A DNA stretch of 64,000 nucleotides from Tyto alba (GCF_018691265.1 NW_024881313.1:706501-770500), one strand, 5' to 3'; counted from the stretch's first letter, positions 38,142-51,699 are shown. The notes: generated by a model not told the origin, from the sequence alone. Numbers and translations are program-made.

Positions 38142-40915
38142 CCTGGAGGATTTTGTTTTAGTTCAAAGAAGTTTGTGAGAAGCTTATATTTTTAATATCC
38201 TTATTGGACTTAATGCAGCCCACGTGTCAGCCTGAGTCACCACTTTGATGGTGAGTTGTAGTACCTGACAGGAGATAATTCAACAGAGGAAGCAGATGTT
38301 CTTCAGAGGGTTTTGTTTCTGATCCAGATTTATAAAGAATATTTTGCTGAAGTTATATGAACCACACTTATGTACAGAGTCTGGTCATGGCTGAGAATCT
38401 GTAACTCAGTGCCATGACTAGTTTCCAAATATGTGAGGTATTCAACAAAAACGTGTAATTTAGACGTTACATGTCTTTTTATGTCTGCCATCAGGTCTTT
38501 CTGTACAGCTTAAAAGTAAGGACTGAGGCCAACACTGCCAAAGAATTTTCTAGTTATTTAGATGGCAACTATCTAGGGGAAAAGAGAGTTGTTCAGCTGA
38601 TGTAAGCCACCTGGGCGTTTTTTGTGGCTGTTAACAAAAATTAAGTGGTCAAGTTCCTGAAGAAAGTGAGAGCTAGAGTCTTTCATGCCTTCATGTGTGC
38701 TTACATGTTGTATACTCTTATAGTGATATACCCCCTGCTGATTGTTGGGAGCACTTTTAGACAGACAGTTGCTCAAAAGCAAGACAGTGGCATATTTCTT
38801 TATAGCATATTCTGACAGCAAATCGAAATTCTTCCATCTTCCAAATAACAGCATTTCAGTCACTTACTCTATTGCATATCTTCTGTAAGATGATCTAATA
38901 CAGCCAAAAAATATAACATAATCCAGGTTTTAATTTATAAGTACAGAATTGAAGGAAAACAGAAACAAAAAAACAATGCCAAGTTTATTTTCATTTTTTG
39001 AAACTGTTTTGTATGATTTTTTTTTTATGCTGTGGAAACTGAAGACAGTGGCAAGAGATCCAGTTTTCCTTTAAATGGCTCAAAACCTGTGGAAGCAGGG
39101 AGTATCTTTTAAATTATCAGACACTTCATGAAAGAACTCAAATCCCAAAAGCATATAGAGTACTTGGATGTGTCAGCATTTGCAGTGAGATCTGTTAATA
39201 AACATAATATGTTTGCACATCTGTATATTCCACATCTGAGAAAGCTTCCAAAACTGTCTGGCATATACTTTAATTGTTGGAAATATAGTAGAATCCAAAA
39301 CTGTGTAAAAAGTGCCCTTTATGGCCAAACCCATATCCCTTTTCATACATGTCTGTGCCAGAGCAGATGTGGTGTGCAGCTGAACACTATTTACTGCATG
39401 GGAACATCCAGCTGATCAAAATTTCCACACTGTGACTGCATAATTCTTCATTTCTCTTGTTTAACTGAGATCCACCCTAGCAGTGAATCTGATAGGGGGA
39501 TTTAGCATGGGTATTGAAGGGGAGATTTATTGTCTTTAGAAAAATAGCTAAGACATTAGCAGGATGCTTTTACATGCAATAATACACTTTTGAGCCAGAC
39601 CTTCATAAGTGATGGTGTTATTACAGAAGACTTCATGGCAACATTTTTGCTTAGATTCACTGGATTTTTACAGAACGTGTTGGCCATGGATGTTGCATGC
39701 TGGAAACAGTCTTACTCATTTGCTAACATCAAGCTGTGAAGTGAGATTTTTCACATACTGAGCTGGTTTCCTGAAGCGCAAGAATGAGAAAGAATGTGAA
39801 AATCTGCGTACCTTTGTTAGATGTATATATTTTATCATTGGCTAGATGATGAAAATCTATGTAATATTTGCTTGTGGTCCTCCTAATGAGAATTGCTCTT
39901 TCATGAATTTCAAGAGCTTCATTCAAGTGCAGGTGGAAGGCAGACTTGGCCTGATCAACTGTAGAATCCTTTCACATTTAGATGTGTTCTGTGAAATAAA
40001 TATGAAAGAAAAAATATCCTTTGATTGTGTCTGAAAATGCAGTTATCACTGCCATGAGTGTGAGAGAGAAGGGAGAATGCTGGGGGGGGGGGAAGATTAA
40101 GAAGAAGAGAGAGAAATCATGGGATGAGGAACAAAGAGAGTCCAGAAAATACTTTTAAAACCCCTATAAAAGAAACAAAAAAAAAACCCACAAGAACAAA
40201 ACATATACTGAATGAGACAAATTAAGTAGTAAGTGAGTCATAATATAGAAAGAAAGTAACCTTCCATACAAAGATAACATGTCACATGACTGTATTTCTG
40301 TTGTGAATAATTTTAACTAAGGAAATATTGCTACATTCCAGGGTATACACTAAAGTACTGTGTCCAGATAAAAAAATGCATAGGGATGCATTTCCCTATC
40401 TTGTAATCGCTATAAAACAAAGTATTGATGCTTGCAAAAACCTGTTAATTTATTTTTTCCTTAAATGCTGTGTAAGAATATGCTCCAGCTCAGGGTTTAT
40501 GGAAAATAAATATAATGCACTATATCGAAAATGGATTCCTGAGAAAGATCAATAAATGCTGTATGCAGCAGAATGAAGTTATCAAAATGCAAGTATTTTA
40601 AACAAAGCAGAATTTAACAATTTCCAAGATAAGCTATTCCCTCAAAACACACTGAAGACATCTAGTTTGCATAATGTAATTAAATTCAAGCCTGAAGAAT
40701 TCCAATTTGTCCCAAAGACATTACTGGCAATGTGATTTAATGTGGTGATAAGGATGAAAATGTAGCATGTTTGAAGGCCACAAGAGTATTATAAAATTAC
40801 GTTTGAAAGCTGACAATTGTTTGCAAGCATTTTTTTGATAGCTACTCAATAGTGACATAATAAACAGAAGACCTTTTCCATTATTAGCAAGCACAAACTC
40901 CTCCTGACACAATTT

Positions 40916-40980
40916 GGGTCAAGTTCACCCCAGTGTAACTTCCATGATCTCACTGAAGCTATACTATGAGAAAATGACCC
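40916..40980. repeat. Small palindromic relic, likely an ancient amniote repeat
   Basis: The element opens GGGTCA and closes TGACCC. Its left half (AGTTCACCCCAGTGTAACTTCC) approximates the reverse complement of its right half (GAAGCTATACTATGAGAAAA). The CCAGTGTAACT…CTGAAG core resembles an old palindromic repeat common in reptile and bird genomes, whose centre reads like ccagtgtaactccattgacttcaatggagttacac. I do not give a family name because I am not certain of it. It is strongly decayed. Confidence 0.55.
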
Positions 40981-41169
40981 TTTTTTGTCTTGTGAAAAAA
41001 ACACCAAATACATACATGAACACAGTATAAGGACAATGCGAATCAGTGTTTCTTTAAAACATAGTAAACCATTTTGTGTATATTTTTTTCAACAGTATGA
41101 GAGATGAGTACAGGTTTTATGTACACTGCTTTCTTGCTGTTGGTTTTACTGTTTATATGATGGGGGATG

Positions 41170-41345
41170 TTGTGATCTAAATGCTGCCTTGGAGTCAAGA
41201 GCTCCAAGGGTTCAGCCTTTTTTCTAAGCTTTCTAATTATATTTTAAACCCACATTTAATCTGCAAAACAGGGATATACTATTTCCCATCTTGTAAGATC
41301 AGCTAGTTGAAAATGCAACAGCACTTGCAAAAATACTAATGTTAT
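41170..41345 (-). mobile_element. Ancient MIR/CORE-SINE-like relic, antisense
   Basis: In the plus direction the order is CCTTGGAGTCAAGAGCTCCA, GGGTTCAGCC, a decayed middle, then ATTTAATCTGCAAAACAGGG, ATATACTATTTCCCATCTTG, TAAGATC, and a tail with GCAACAGCACTTGCAAA. This follows the reverse complement of MIR (…tggagtcagacctgggttc…atctgtaaaatgggaataata…ttgtgaggat…gcactt). High divergence, approximate ends. Confidence 0.7.
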
Positions 41346-44300
41346 ATCATAAATGTTAATGTCCTTTGATCTTTCTGTATTATGAGTGCCTCAAGACAGG
41401 TAAATTAGGACTTCATCAGTCAAGGTACAGAAAGATTAATTCTGTGAATCGTATCTTGGCACTGAGTACATCTCAAAAGGTGCCAATGTTTTGCTATTGA
41501 TGAGCGAGAGTCATTTGGCTTGCTGAGTTGAAAGGATCTTTGACTAGGATTAAAAAGGGAGAGAACTATTTGGATAGTGATACTTCCTACTGGAGAAGCT
41601 TTACGGTCAAACTGCCCCTCTTGAAAGGATTTATTTGTTCCTTAACAACTTCATGGCATGACCCCTGATTGACAGTGAAGTGGTATTTATAGTATTTAGC
41701 CAGTCATCAGAAATGGCTAATTATGCTTCCTTTGGAATGTACATGCTTTGATGACTCATGTAATATGCTCTCATTATCCCATGATTTGGTATCTGATACA
41801 TTTGAAAATATGTACAGTAATGGCACTTAGTATCTGCCTTTCTTGAAGTTCTATAAATCAAATATTTTGTAATTTTTAGGCAAAAACTTTTGCACCTCCT
41901 GTGGTGTCTCCTTCCAAAGTAATAGATGTTTCTTGTTCAGTCAGTAACTCTTGCATTTGTCATTTAAAAAAATCTTGTAGCAGGCTGGAATGCACATAAG
42001 TCAAGGAAAAAAGATCAAAGACTAATCCATTAGTAGCCTCTCAGATCTGACCCTCCATTAGAAAATATTCTGTGAAAAATTTGAAATGACTCTATAAAAA
42101 GGGCAAAAGACTGTAGCAGAAAAATTGTAAAATAGGTGGTATGTGCAACAGCAGGACAAAACCACTGGTTCACCTGCTTTTCAACTGGAAAATCAGATTA
42201 CGTAGGCACATAATATGTAAAGAACAATCTGTTTCTTTAAGTTTTCTATTTGTATATTGCTAAGTAGTACTTTATGTAACTTTCTTCTAAAGAAACCCTG
42301 AAAGTACTAATCATAAAGTATTACCTGAAAGCCTCTAAACTGTTTTTTTCTGTGATTATTTTTGCTTTAAACTTATCTGAATCTCATTGTCTGTTTTTTT
42401 TTTTTTTAATTAAAAATTCTAAAACTCCAATAAAAAGTCAATAAATAAGTAATTTTGTAACTTTAAAAAAAATAACAATGTATTTTGCCTTCCTCCACTG
42501 TGCCCAGCCTGGCACCTAAGAATAACTCAAGCACCCCATTTGATTATTTATCAAAAAAATACCTATTAGAAGGAAACTATCCACCAATTTTATGGTAAAG
42601 TTTCTCATGCAGGAATTGTATTTTAACAGTGTGCTTTCATTTTTATCCCAGAAAAAAACGTTAGCCTAATAAGTAGGTTACCTGGATGTTGGGGACAGTT
42701 TTAATTACTTTTTTGTCTTGATTCATACCAACACAATTTCCTTTGATCTTCCCTACCCTTGGTGACCCATTAATATAAGAGAGCTATCCTGAAGATTGTC
42801 TTTTATCATTTGTCCTAGTGGAGTCTTTATTTGTAGAGCTAAACATTCATAGCATCAGACAGAAGTTGATAATATCACAAGCTTATTAAAGCACTCACCA
42901 GGTGTCTAGGAAATGGTAGGCCAAATTACTGCAATGAACGGATGAGGACAGGGGATGGGAGATAAAGCATTTACAATGGAACCGTGGTTATTAATTCTTG
43001 CACAATGGGGAGGGCTCTTGGGTAGCCTACAGAATTACTGGTTAACCTCCTGCCAGGACTAATCTGCCCATCTTTCAGGTGGCTCCGATCAACTTCTACC
43101 CAGTGGAAGACCCTCTTCAAGGACCTTGACTAAAGCCATGGCTCATTCTTATTCTTCCCATATGCATTGGTTTGGATATTCAACAAAGATGGGCAGAAAA
43201 GAGGTTTCTAATATGAATAGAAAAGCTATGAGGCCCAGAGGACAGAGGTGTAAGCAGTCATGACAAATTTTTATGCCCATCAGTAATGAGCGAGAACCCA
43301 CTAGGACTATACTAAGGACAATTCCTAACACTAATTATACCTGTAACCTGCTCAAATTTTGTCAATACTAATTTAACTTTTTCCTCATTCTAATCAAGTG
43401 TCTCTGGAGTACTGAATAGAAAGTAAAAAAAAAAAAAAAAAAAAAATACAATAGAGTGCAAATTTTATCACTCCTAATTCCAAAATTTGATTGGCCTCAT
43501 ATCCAATGATGAAAACAAGATCACCTTGTTGAGCAGGAACGAGAAAGAAAGAAGGGGAAATATGAATCCTAATGTGACTATTTACCTGCACAGCAAGTTA
43601 ATTATACAACTGAGAAAGCACGTAACTTTGTCATGTTGCACTGCACAAATATGTGTGTGCACATGGCTGAATATAAATATGTGTGCATATGAGTGTGTAT
43701 GCATGCTTTATGCAATATTGCACTACTTGTGCACAGTACTTCCAGAATTTGTTCTTACAGTCACTGGTTTTAAGAGACATAAATGAAGATGAAACATAAC
43801 CCAGTGGATTTTAATGTATAGACAGTTACTCCTGGTAAAAATAATTACCTAATTAAATGCTCTGGTGGATAGTGATCAAGGAAGGAAGTGATAGATAAAT
43901 AATGAAAAGTGTATCAGTTTCAAAAGTATCAACATCTTATAGAATATGATAAATTATCTTTTGCAAGGTAAAACAGGGACTGCAGACTTTCATATGAAAT
44001 GGTTTTACTGAGGCCTTCTATTTCTTATGCTACTTCCTGTGAAAGCTTTTCTGTCAGTGATGCAGTCTTCTATTGCACAAAACTAAACTGCCAAATCACT
44101 GCAACCCACAGATGAGCTAGAAGTCACTTTTACATTGCAGTCTGTCTGAGCAGTCAGAACAAAAATGTTCATGAAATGGCAATCGCTTTCTTTTTATGTA
44201 CAGATAAAGCAGAGGATCTGCAGATGAAGTGAACATATCAGTCCAGCATACCATCATGCATCTTCATGAAAAGCTCTTCTGTTTTGCAGTCTGCAGACCA

Positions 44301-47300
44301 TTCCTCAGTGGTGGGCTGAGGATACAGACCCCTATAGCTCTATGGCCAGATTTCCCTCCTCTAACACCCCCAAGCTGAGATGGCATTGGCATCACGGTCC
44401 TTCTGTCCATGGTGAATTCATAGACAGTCTGTATGCTTGGAACAGTTGCCTCATATATACAGAGTCCGAAGAGATATGGCTGGGGCTTTGAAACCTAGTT
44501 GAAATGCTTTCACTTGTTAGTGCTTTGTAGGAATATGAAGTTAAGCTATAACCTTCATCTGTGGTATACCATTCATCTATGTAGTGCAGAGAAGAAAATA
44601 TTCTGTGAGGTAAGGAGTTAGTCCAGTATTTTCTGTTTCTACATCCATATTTAAGCACCTAGGGTAACAAGGCATATTTTTAGAGGTAGAGTGGCAAACT
44701 GACTAAAAAAATCAAGTCTCTGAATTATCTAAAAATAACAGCAGTACTCTTACTAATTCTCTAGTCATTTTGGCATAAATACCATTGCAAAGTCCTTGTA
44801 CCAAGATGGACTCTGAAAAGTGCATATTGAAGCGAGAGCTTGACTTTGAGATACAGTCTTTTCATTCAGTTGTGGGAAACAAACAGAATTACTTAGAGGC
44901 TGCTATTATGGCAGGGTGTTTTCAAGCCTGATCATTAAATTCAGAGGTATGGCAGATCAAAAGGAAACAGTACAGGAAAAAGATGTAACAAGAAATTCAG
45001 TAACAGATACAGACAGGAATTTTTTGCTGTACATGTTCTGAATTATAATGGCAGGAGGCTCTGTCAATAAGATCATAAAGTGGGAACAGAGATGAAAACT
45101 CCCCTTTTACTGATAATTATTGTAAACCAGGTAGGAATGTATTTGAACACTATTGGCAGAGAGCTAAAAAGCAGTAACTTTCCCCCCCATCCTTTTTCTG
45201 GGAGAAGAGTACTAGGGCATTTGAAAATTAAAATAAATCAGTTGTTTCTGGGTGATTTAAATGTTGTTTCTTTTTTTTTTCTTTCTTTTCACTATTAACA
45301 CTACATGGCTGTATCATCTAACAGCCACTTTGTGACATGCTCCCATTTTTTTCCTAAAGGTAAGAATGAATAGCATAAGTTAATCCACAGGGATTTTAGT
45401 GGAACATGGTTATTGTAGGATGCCAGACTTCCCTATGTCCCAGACATTTGAGACAGACATTTCTGATTTTTTTTTTTTTTTGGTTGGTTGTTTTTTTTTG
45501 TTTGTTTTTGCATAGGATGAAATACTGAGGCACTGTGTGGTCATTTAAAAGCCCAGTAAATTTCCTCAAGCACTGGGGAAGCTAGTATTATAGTTAATTC
45601 CTTAGGAGATAATTCAGTTCTTCTTGTGTAAATTTCATGCTGGTTTCACTTGCAGGTGTTCTTCATGTTCTGTTCTAAACTGCTGCTTAGTGTTGCTGAG
45701 CACAGTTGGTAGTTGCTGTTATGATCCCAGATGGAGCTGAATTTCAATAGGTATGAGTGATATGCAGGGATCCCAGATCTTTTAAGAGGTTATGAAGCCT
45801 TTGCTGGGGTTCAGCGCACATTTCTCAGAGTATGTATGCTTAGGTGTGTGTATATAGGTATCTATGAGTGAATTAGGTGTCTAAGTTACCCTTTTGATCA
45901 GTGAAATTCTAGTCAATACAGTTAATGGAGCTTGGAGAGCTACTTGGCCAACCAAAGTTGGTGTCTGCTTCCAGAAGTGATATATAACTCTTCTGACTTT
46001 GTTGACTGCATCAATTTGATCTCTGTTAACTGTGATGGGCAATTAGACATCCAGGTCACAGGTAGGTATTCACATATACATGTAAAAACTTAGGTGTCAA
46101 CCTCTGGGTCAAAACTCACCTACAGTGAGATCTACTGTGGAAAAAATAAACATCACTGATATTTTCACTTCATGATGATTTGGTTCCTATGCTTTGTCCT
46201 GAAGCTTCATGTGTGGAACTGCAAAATGCTTACACATGGACATGCAAATCAAATTCAGTGCTGGTGTGAATAAAAACAGTACAATTTTTTCAAAACTATC
46301 TCATAAAAAGTTGAACACTATGCTGTAACTTGCATCTTTTTATACCCTCAAATTAGTGTCTTGTCTACTGCCATTTTGTCCTTCCCTTTTTGCATGGCAG
46401 TTTCAGATAGACTGCAGTTTACTCAACTTTGACTAGCATTTCCTTTGATAGCAACGTGTTGGCCAAAATAACTTTCTTTAGATATTAAAGAGGAATTCAA
46501 ACACATCATGTGTGATTAGTTAAGCTGTTTTATAGTCACTGGAGATTTAATTTCTCCTGCCTAACTGTAACTGGATACAAATTTCTCGTCTAACCTAAGT
46601 TAAATGTTGATAACCCTCTGTGAGTCAGTGGAATAAGAGTACCTTCAGAGAAGGACCAGTTTTCTTCCTCTCGGGTAGCAGTTTACTATGGGATAAGTTG
46701 CCCCAGGAGGCACCTGTAGCACTGGCTAGTTTAGTTGAGATGCCTATTTTTTAGGTAGTTAAAGCTGGATGTGCCTTAAGCTCCTGCCTGTTCCAAATGT
46801 GGTGGTGGCACCTTGCAGACACTTCAGGTGCTGCTGTGAAGTATCTCAACTCTCCAAAGCAGGAGAGATGTTGTAGTGCTGTGCAACTGGCAGTCTTGCT
46901 CCCATTCATTGACCCAGTATAGAAACCAAGCTGCTCTGTGCTCACACTGGGACTGTGTCTGCCAGCATTTTTATCTTGGAGTTATATATTGAAATTACAG
47001 CTCAGTGCCTTCATAATCACTGGGAAATGTAAAATCATACTGCATTGCTACTTTTTTTTTTTTCTTTTAATTTTTGAACTGCTCAATACAGCATCAAGAA
47101 GATGAAGCATTGTTTCGTTCCCATATCTTGAAATTGTTCCATTGAAGGACTAACGGGTGTGGAAAATGATTTGATTATATTCTATAGGAACAAACAAAAT
47201 ACAGATAAAATCTTTTACATATTTTGGGCTTCAAGATGTTTTATGTCTTAAAGGAAAATTGCAAGCAGAACTGTTTGGGAATAAAAAGATAGAAAAACTT

Positions 47301-47414
47301 GGAAAGAAAATTTATACTTCCTTAAATAACTACAGGTCACCAGCTGACTAAAAAAAGTCATTTCATGTTCAGAAAATTGAAAACTTTGGCTAAAAGTCAG
47401 TTCTGGTTCAGCCA
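41346..47414. other. AT-rich non-coding stretch, no gene seen
   Basis: No supported gene. Frames of 60-99 codons (for example 43487-43786 and 44392-44658 minus) have no recognisable content. A 22-base A run lies at 43425-43446. A donor-like site (CCTAAAG before GTAAGAATG) lies at 45360 after a pyrimidine tract, but only about 35 bases separate it from the nearest acceptor. The block at about 45870-46140 has a repeat-like texture (two TTAGGTGTC motifs) that I cannot assign. Confidence 0.5.
43425..43446. repeat. Poly(A) run, 22 bases
   Basis: Uninterrupted A homopolymer. No recognisable retroposed sequence lies before it. Confidence 0.9.
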
Positions 47415-47890
47415 CAAAATAGTGACAGCAACTAGAAATTAAAAAGCAATTTGGAACAACAATGCTAAAAGAGGAAGTGGATACTAATCAATATAAATTA
47501 GAAGAAGTATGGAAAAATTATAGGGAAAGCCAAAACCAGGAAATGAAAATTCTGTGGTTGGCAAGGCAAAGGACAATAAAAAGTTTTTAGTGTATTAAGA
47601 GCAAAAATCCTTATAGTATAAGCCACTAGATGGAGATAGTAAGATTGTTACGAGTGATTTGAAAGAGCCATAAATGTTAAATAAATATTTTTAATCTGTA
47701 TTTTGAAAAATGCTTGATACTCTCCTCATGTCATGAATGTGCTGAGGCACTTTCCAAAATGCCTAGAAGAAAGAAAGGAAGATGTCAAGTGGCAGCTACT
47801 TGGACTAAAGACTATTTAAAATCAATAGGCCTGGATAACTTTGGCACAAAGGTCCTAAAAGATTTGTTGAGGAGGTCCCTGTTTCATTGA
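47415..47890 (+). pseudogene. Decayed CR1-type LINE coding fragment (region between endonuclease and reverse transcriptase)
   Basis: The plus-strand translation keeps short stretches in the order found in CR1 ORF2. First comes VWKNYRE near 47506, then a LARQR…KDNKKF stretch near 47556-47590 (family: …LKLARDIKDNKKGFFKY…), reached by a one-base frameshift. Next is PLDGDSKIVTSDLKEP near 47624-47672 (family: LLDGDGNIVTSDKEKAE…), then MLNKYF near 47677, and an INRPG… stretch near 47820 (family: KSPGLDGIHPRVLKEL). Stops and frameshifts break it, so it is non-functional. It lacks the endonuclease, the catalytic RT core and the 3' end. The decay suggests a much older insertion than the CR1 3' fragment at 25.4 kb. 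Confidence 0.82.
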
Positions 47891-50800
47891 GGCAACTTTC
47901 TGAAGTGAAAAAAAACAACCAACCGACCAACCAAAAAACCCCCACCCCCAACACCTCCCCATAAAATCCTGCAAACCATGTGAAACCACAGGGGAGCACA
48001 GGAGTGCTACTGATTTGCTGGTACTGAAATATAACTGATACCTATGCAATAATCGCATTGCTGTAATTTCTGAGCAAAATTAAGAAGTCTCTAATTAGTA
48101 ATGCAATAAATTTTAGTTATTTTAGTTTAACTGGATATAAACAGACAGTTAAACCAGGCAGCATAAACAGATCATTTCACTGTGTAATGTCTGGTTTTGT
48201 TACTTGAGACTTGTAATTTGACTGATAAGGATTTTTTTAGAAATAATCGATGTACATAGTTTTGGCCACTGTTTTCTTTAAATAAATGCACTATACAGCA
48301 TAAGGCATGTGCACATCTGATTAAGAAGGGGTTAATTGACAGATCCTCTACACACCAAATGTAACTAATTCATGATGGTACAATCAGAAATGCGAACTGC
48401 AAGTTGAACTTATGAACGGATAGTGTCCTGTAAATCAAAGTGCAAAAAAACCCCACTCTAGAGTGTGAAAGCTGTACAGAATTTCTCAGTGCAACATCTG
48501 GACTTATAAATTTAAATGTATATGTTATAAATTTATAAATTGTGAGAATACAAAGCCTAGATTTGGTGATGAATCTTAAGAGATATGTTGCAAAATTGTA
48601 GAGAGTGTCGGAAAGATGGACAAAAAAGTGAAATGCTGAATAATTTGTTCACCTCACCAAGGATAGTGATGGATTGTCTACATGTGATATACTCAAAATC
48701 TGCAATGTTAGACAAATTTTACTGAATGCAGTACAGAAATTAAATTACAATGGAGAGTGAGAAAGCAAAAACTATGCACATTGGAGTTGATGTTACCACC
48801 AGTTAGAGTTAGAGTTTTCATTCTTTGCCTGAAAAAATTAATCTATATTGTTTGTGTACATGAAAAAATATCTCTGACATGGACTCATACAAGCTTTTCA
48901 ATCTTGTCTCCTTTTAAGACCATCTTTCCCTTTAAATGTATTATCAATATACATAGTCAAAGAAGCTTCTACACCAGTTGCGTATTCATTCACATTCATT
49001 ATCTTAAATCTTGTTACATACTTAGGAGCAAAAAATGACAGGAGTGGGCATTTAGTAAAACATAGTGCTTAAAACGTAGGTTTGGTTTTATGTTGGCATC
49101 ATTCTGTTTGTTTGTGTAATAGCTATCTATATCCATGGGAAGGAAATTCAGAAAAATATGACCCTTCATTTGCCACATGCCATCTGTGTTCAGAGTATAA
49201 AATACTAGAAGTACTAGCTTTATGCTTACAAAAATGCATATTGTTGCTATTTATATTTCTTAAAACTCATATGTGGAAAATCCCAGTTGCTTAAAAACAA
49301 TAGTGCTGCAAGTACTGTTACTGAACTGATAAAGTCTGCATGGCAAAGATTTGTAAAGGCTCTCTGAATCAAAGGTGATTCTTTGTTTACCTCTTGAAAA
49401 CACTTTTATAGGAGGTTCTGGTTAGCCATTTCCAATAGAGAATGGAGCAGTTGATCAGATAGCAGCTAAACTAATGAAAAGCTTCATGGAAGTGACAGGA
49501 AGATTAATTAAGTTCCTCCAGTTGTATTCACGTGTGGCGGTACAGAGTTCCTTTGGGTACTGCTGCAGTTAAATAGTATTCATGGTGACAAATATTGCAG
49601 ATTTCCAGAAACGACACTTCTGAGTCAAGGGTAAAAAACACATTTGGTAGTTTTAGCCAGTGGAGAATGTGCAAAACCAAAGATGAGTCTCTATGGCTAG
49701 TTAAAATACACAAACGTAGCTTGCTGCTTCCCGTCTTATCCTTTAGTGTGACCTCAAGAGATTAGTAACGAATCACAAAATCTGTATTACTGTGTAGTAT
49801 GTCTTAAACTATTCCAGATGGCTTCAAAATAAAAACAAACCAAATTTCTAGCCGATGTACTTAGTATGTTTGATTTGAGGCACAAAAATATGTGCACTTG
49901 GAAACATTTCCAATTGCTTCTGGAGCCTTACAACACTGTGGCTTGTTTGCCATTTTTTATTTCTGCACTGTGGCCACTATAGTACTAATAGGAATGAAAT
50001 ACCTGCAATAAAGAAATTTCCAAACTATATAGAAGTTCTAGACCTATTTTGCCTTCTATAATCTTTTAGTTTTGGGGTGCTTTTGTCAAATTAGTAGGCC
50101 AAGTGTGATTTGGCTTGCTTCTCCCACTTTATTTTCAGAAATGAATGTTTGGATAATACATTTTTATTCTTAATAGATGTCTCTGGACAGTAGGTAAAAT
50201 TTATTTTAGGAAAATCTGGAAACCTTTCAACTGTATGAGATCTTTTAACCTACTACATGTGATGCATAAACTTAAAATGGTGTGTCACTAGTGTATTTTG
50301 TTGCCTTCTGTTGCATTTCTGCCAGCAAAGAGTCCCTCGATATGCTTCTGTATTTGCAAGAAAAGGTTTGTGGTCGGCCTCACTAATTGAATTTCATCAA
50401 AGCCAACTGGTAAGAGTCTGGGTATAAATCTAATATTAGTTACCTTCTGGGAGAGTTTAAGACTGGAAGAGAGTTTTACAGGAATCCTAGGGAATTAACT
50501 GGGTGCATTAATATTAAATATTAATTGGTCTCTGCAACAGACATGCCTGTGAGTGGTTTTAACACTATGGAGGCATAGTGTAAATAGGTGGATAGATAAA
50601 AATCAGTAGAAAGCATAGATATAGTGCCGCTGGATCATGAAGTGGCCTTCTGGCTCTAGACCAAGTCAAGCATGAGGGGTAACCTGTGGCTTTCCTAGTT
50701 CTGGAGAAATGGAGGTAATGTCTCGTGGGGTAGTCTGCATTTTGAAAATCTGCCCTTTGTGGCAAGCCCTTTACTGAAGTGGGGTTGTAAATGTGAGGAA

Positions 50801-51699
50801 GGGCAGAAGAAATGAAGGTGGAGATCCTATGAGGAAAAAAAGCAGCAAGTTACTTGGAAAGAGTATTTCAGGGAGCAGATGTTATTTCTAGTATTAGAAA
50901 TAAGGTGGTGGAATAGCTGTTTTAGCAGAAGGTACTTTTTTTTCATGTTATGCTTATGCTATTGCTGAATCAGAAGGGTTTGGGGGTTTTGTTTTCATAG
51001 GTGAACCATGCATGAAAATATGGTAATTTTGCACTTGACCTGCATCTGTAGCAAAGCTAAATGCTGGTTAGCCTGTTCTGGCTTGTTGATGATTGGGAGT
51101 TTACACTGTGGGCTGACATCATGGGCTAATTTGCTCATTCATTCTGCATGATCCTGCATGCCCAGACTGGGTCTACTCAATTCTCCAGACGCACACAAGT
51201 GTTTGCTGTTCCTGACTGCGCTTCCCCACAGCTTTGTTCAGCAGAGTCCTCAGTGCTTGTGTTAAAACACCAGCCATTCAGGATTGCAATTACTAAACTA
51301 ATTTTTGCTTTCAGTGACAGTGACAATATCTGTGAATAAAACCTATTGCTTTTCCCTTGCTTGGAACTCTACTTCTTTTTGCAGTTTTTAAATGTTGTAT
51401 GTGTGTAAATGAAATCAGTTTGGCATGGAGTATGTGAATTTGAGCTGTGAAAGCTTTCCATGAGAGACCACCAGTGATTTTTCCCTTCTCCCTTGCATTT
51501 GTTCCATAGTTGAAATGCAAAGAAATTAAAGGAAACTTCTTGGTTTTGCTTCCCTGACTACTTTGATTGTATGCTTATTGTAACAGCAGAAATAAAATGG
51601 AATAAGGGGGGAGATGGTCCTGATTGTTTTGCATCCTAAAGTGCAAAACGAAAGTAGAGGTAACATTCAGAACCAGGTAGTGAAGAATACGTCCATCTA
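47891..51699. other. Mostly AT-rich stretch with one exon-like segment
   Basis: A low-complexity block of CCAA/CCGACC and A/C runs lies at about 47909-47952. AT-rich palindromic sequence (TTATAAATTTATAAATT) lies near 48524-48540. The only exon-like structure is at 50326-50409, listed separately. No gene is recognised. Confidence 0.5.
50326..50409 (+). other. Candidate exon of 84 bases (weak to moderate)
   Basis: A good acceptor with a long pyrimidine-rich lead (TTGCCTTCTGTTGCATTTCTGCCAG) ends at 50325, and a good donor (CAACTG before GTAAGAG) begins at 50410. The segment is exactly 28 codons and open in frame 0, beginning QRVPRYASVFARKGLW and ending FHQSQL. The second frame reads KESLDMLLYLQEKVCG… to a stop, so the exon could also act as a frame-disrupting cassette if spliced in another phase. 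Two CpGs are retained. I recognise no family. It is the best exon-like structure in the window, but chance remains possible. Confidence 0.25.

Larger units (their letters stand above)
31452..40915. other. AT-rich non-coding stretch, no gene seen
   Basis: No reading frame here has a recognisable domain. The longest (35983-36417 minus, 144 codons) crosses a T/G run and looks random. Homopolymers are at 32848-32865 (A), 36368-36388 (TTTG then T) and 38117-38141 (T), with a G run near 40082-40091. Several donor-like sites occur without a matching acceptor and open exon. Confidence 0.55.
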
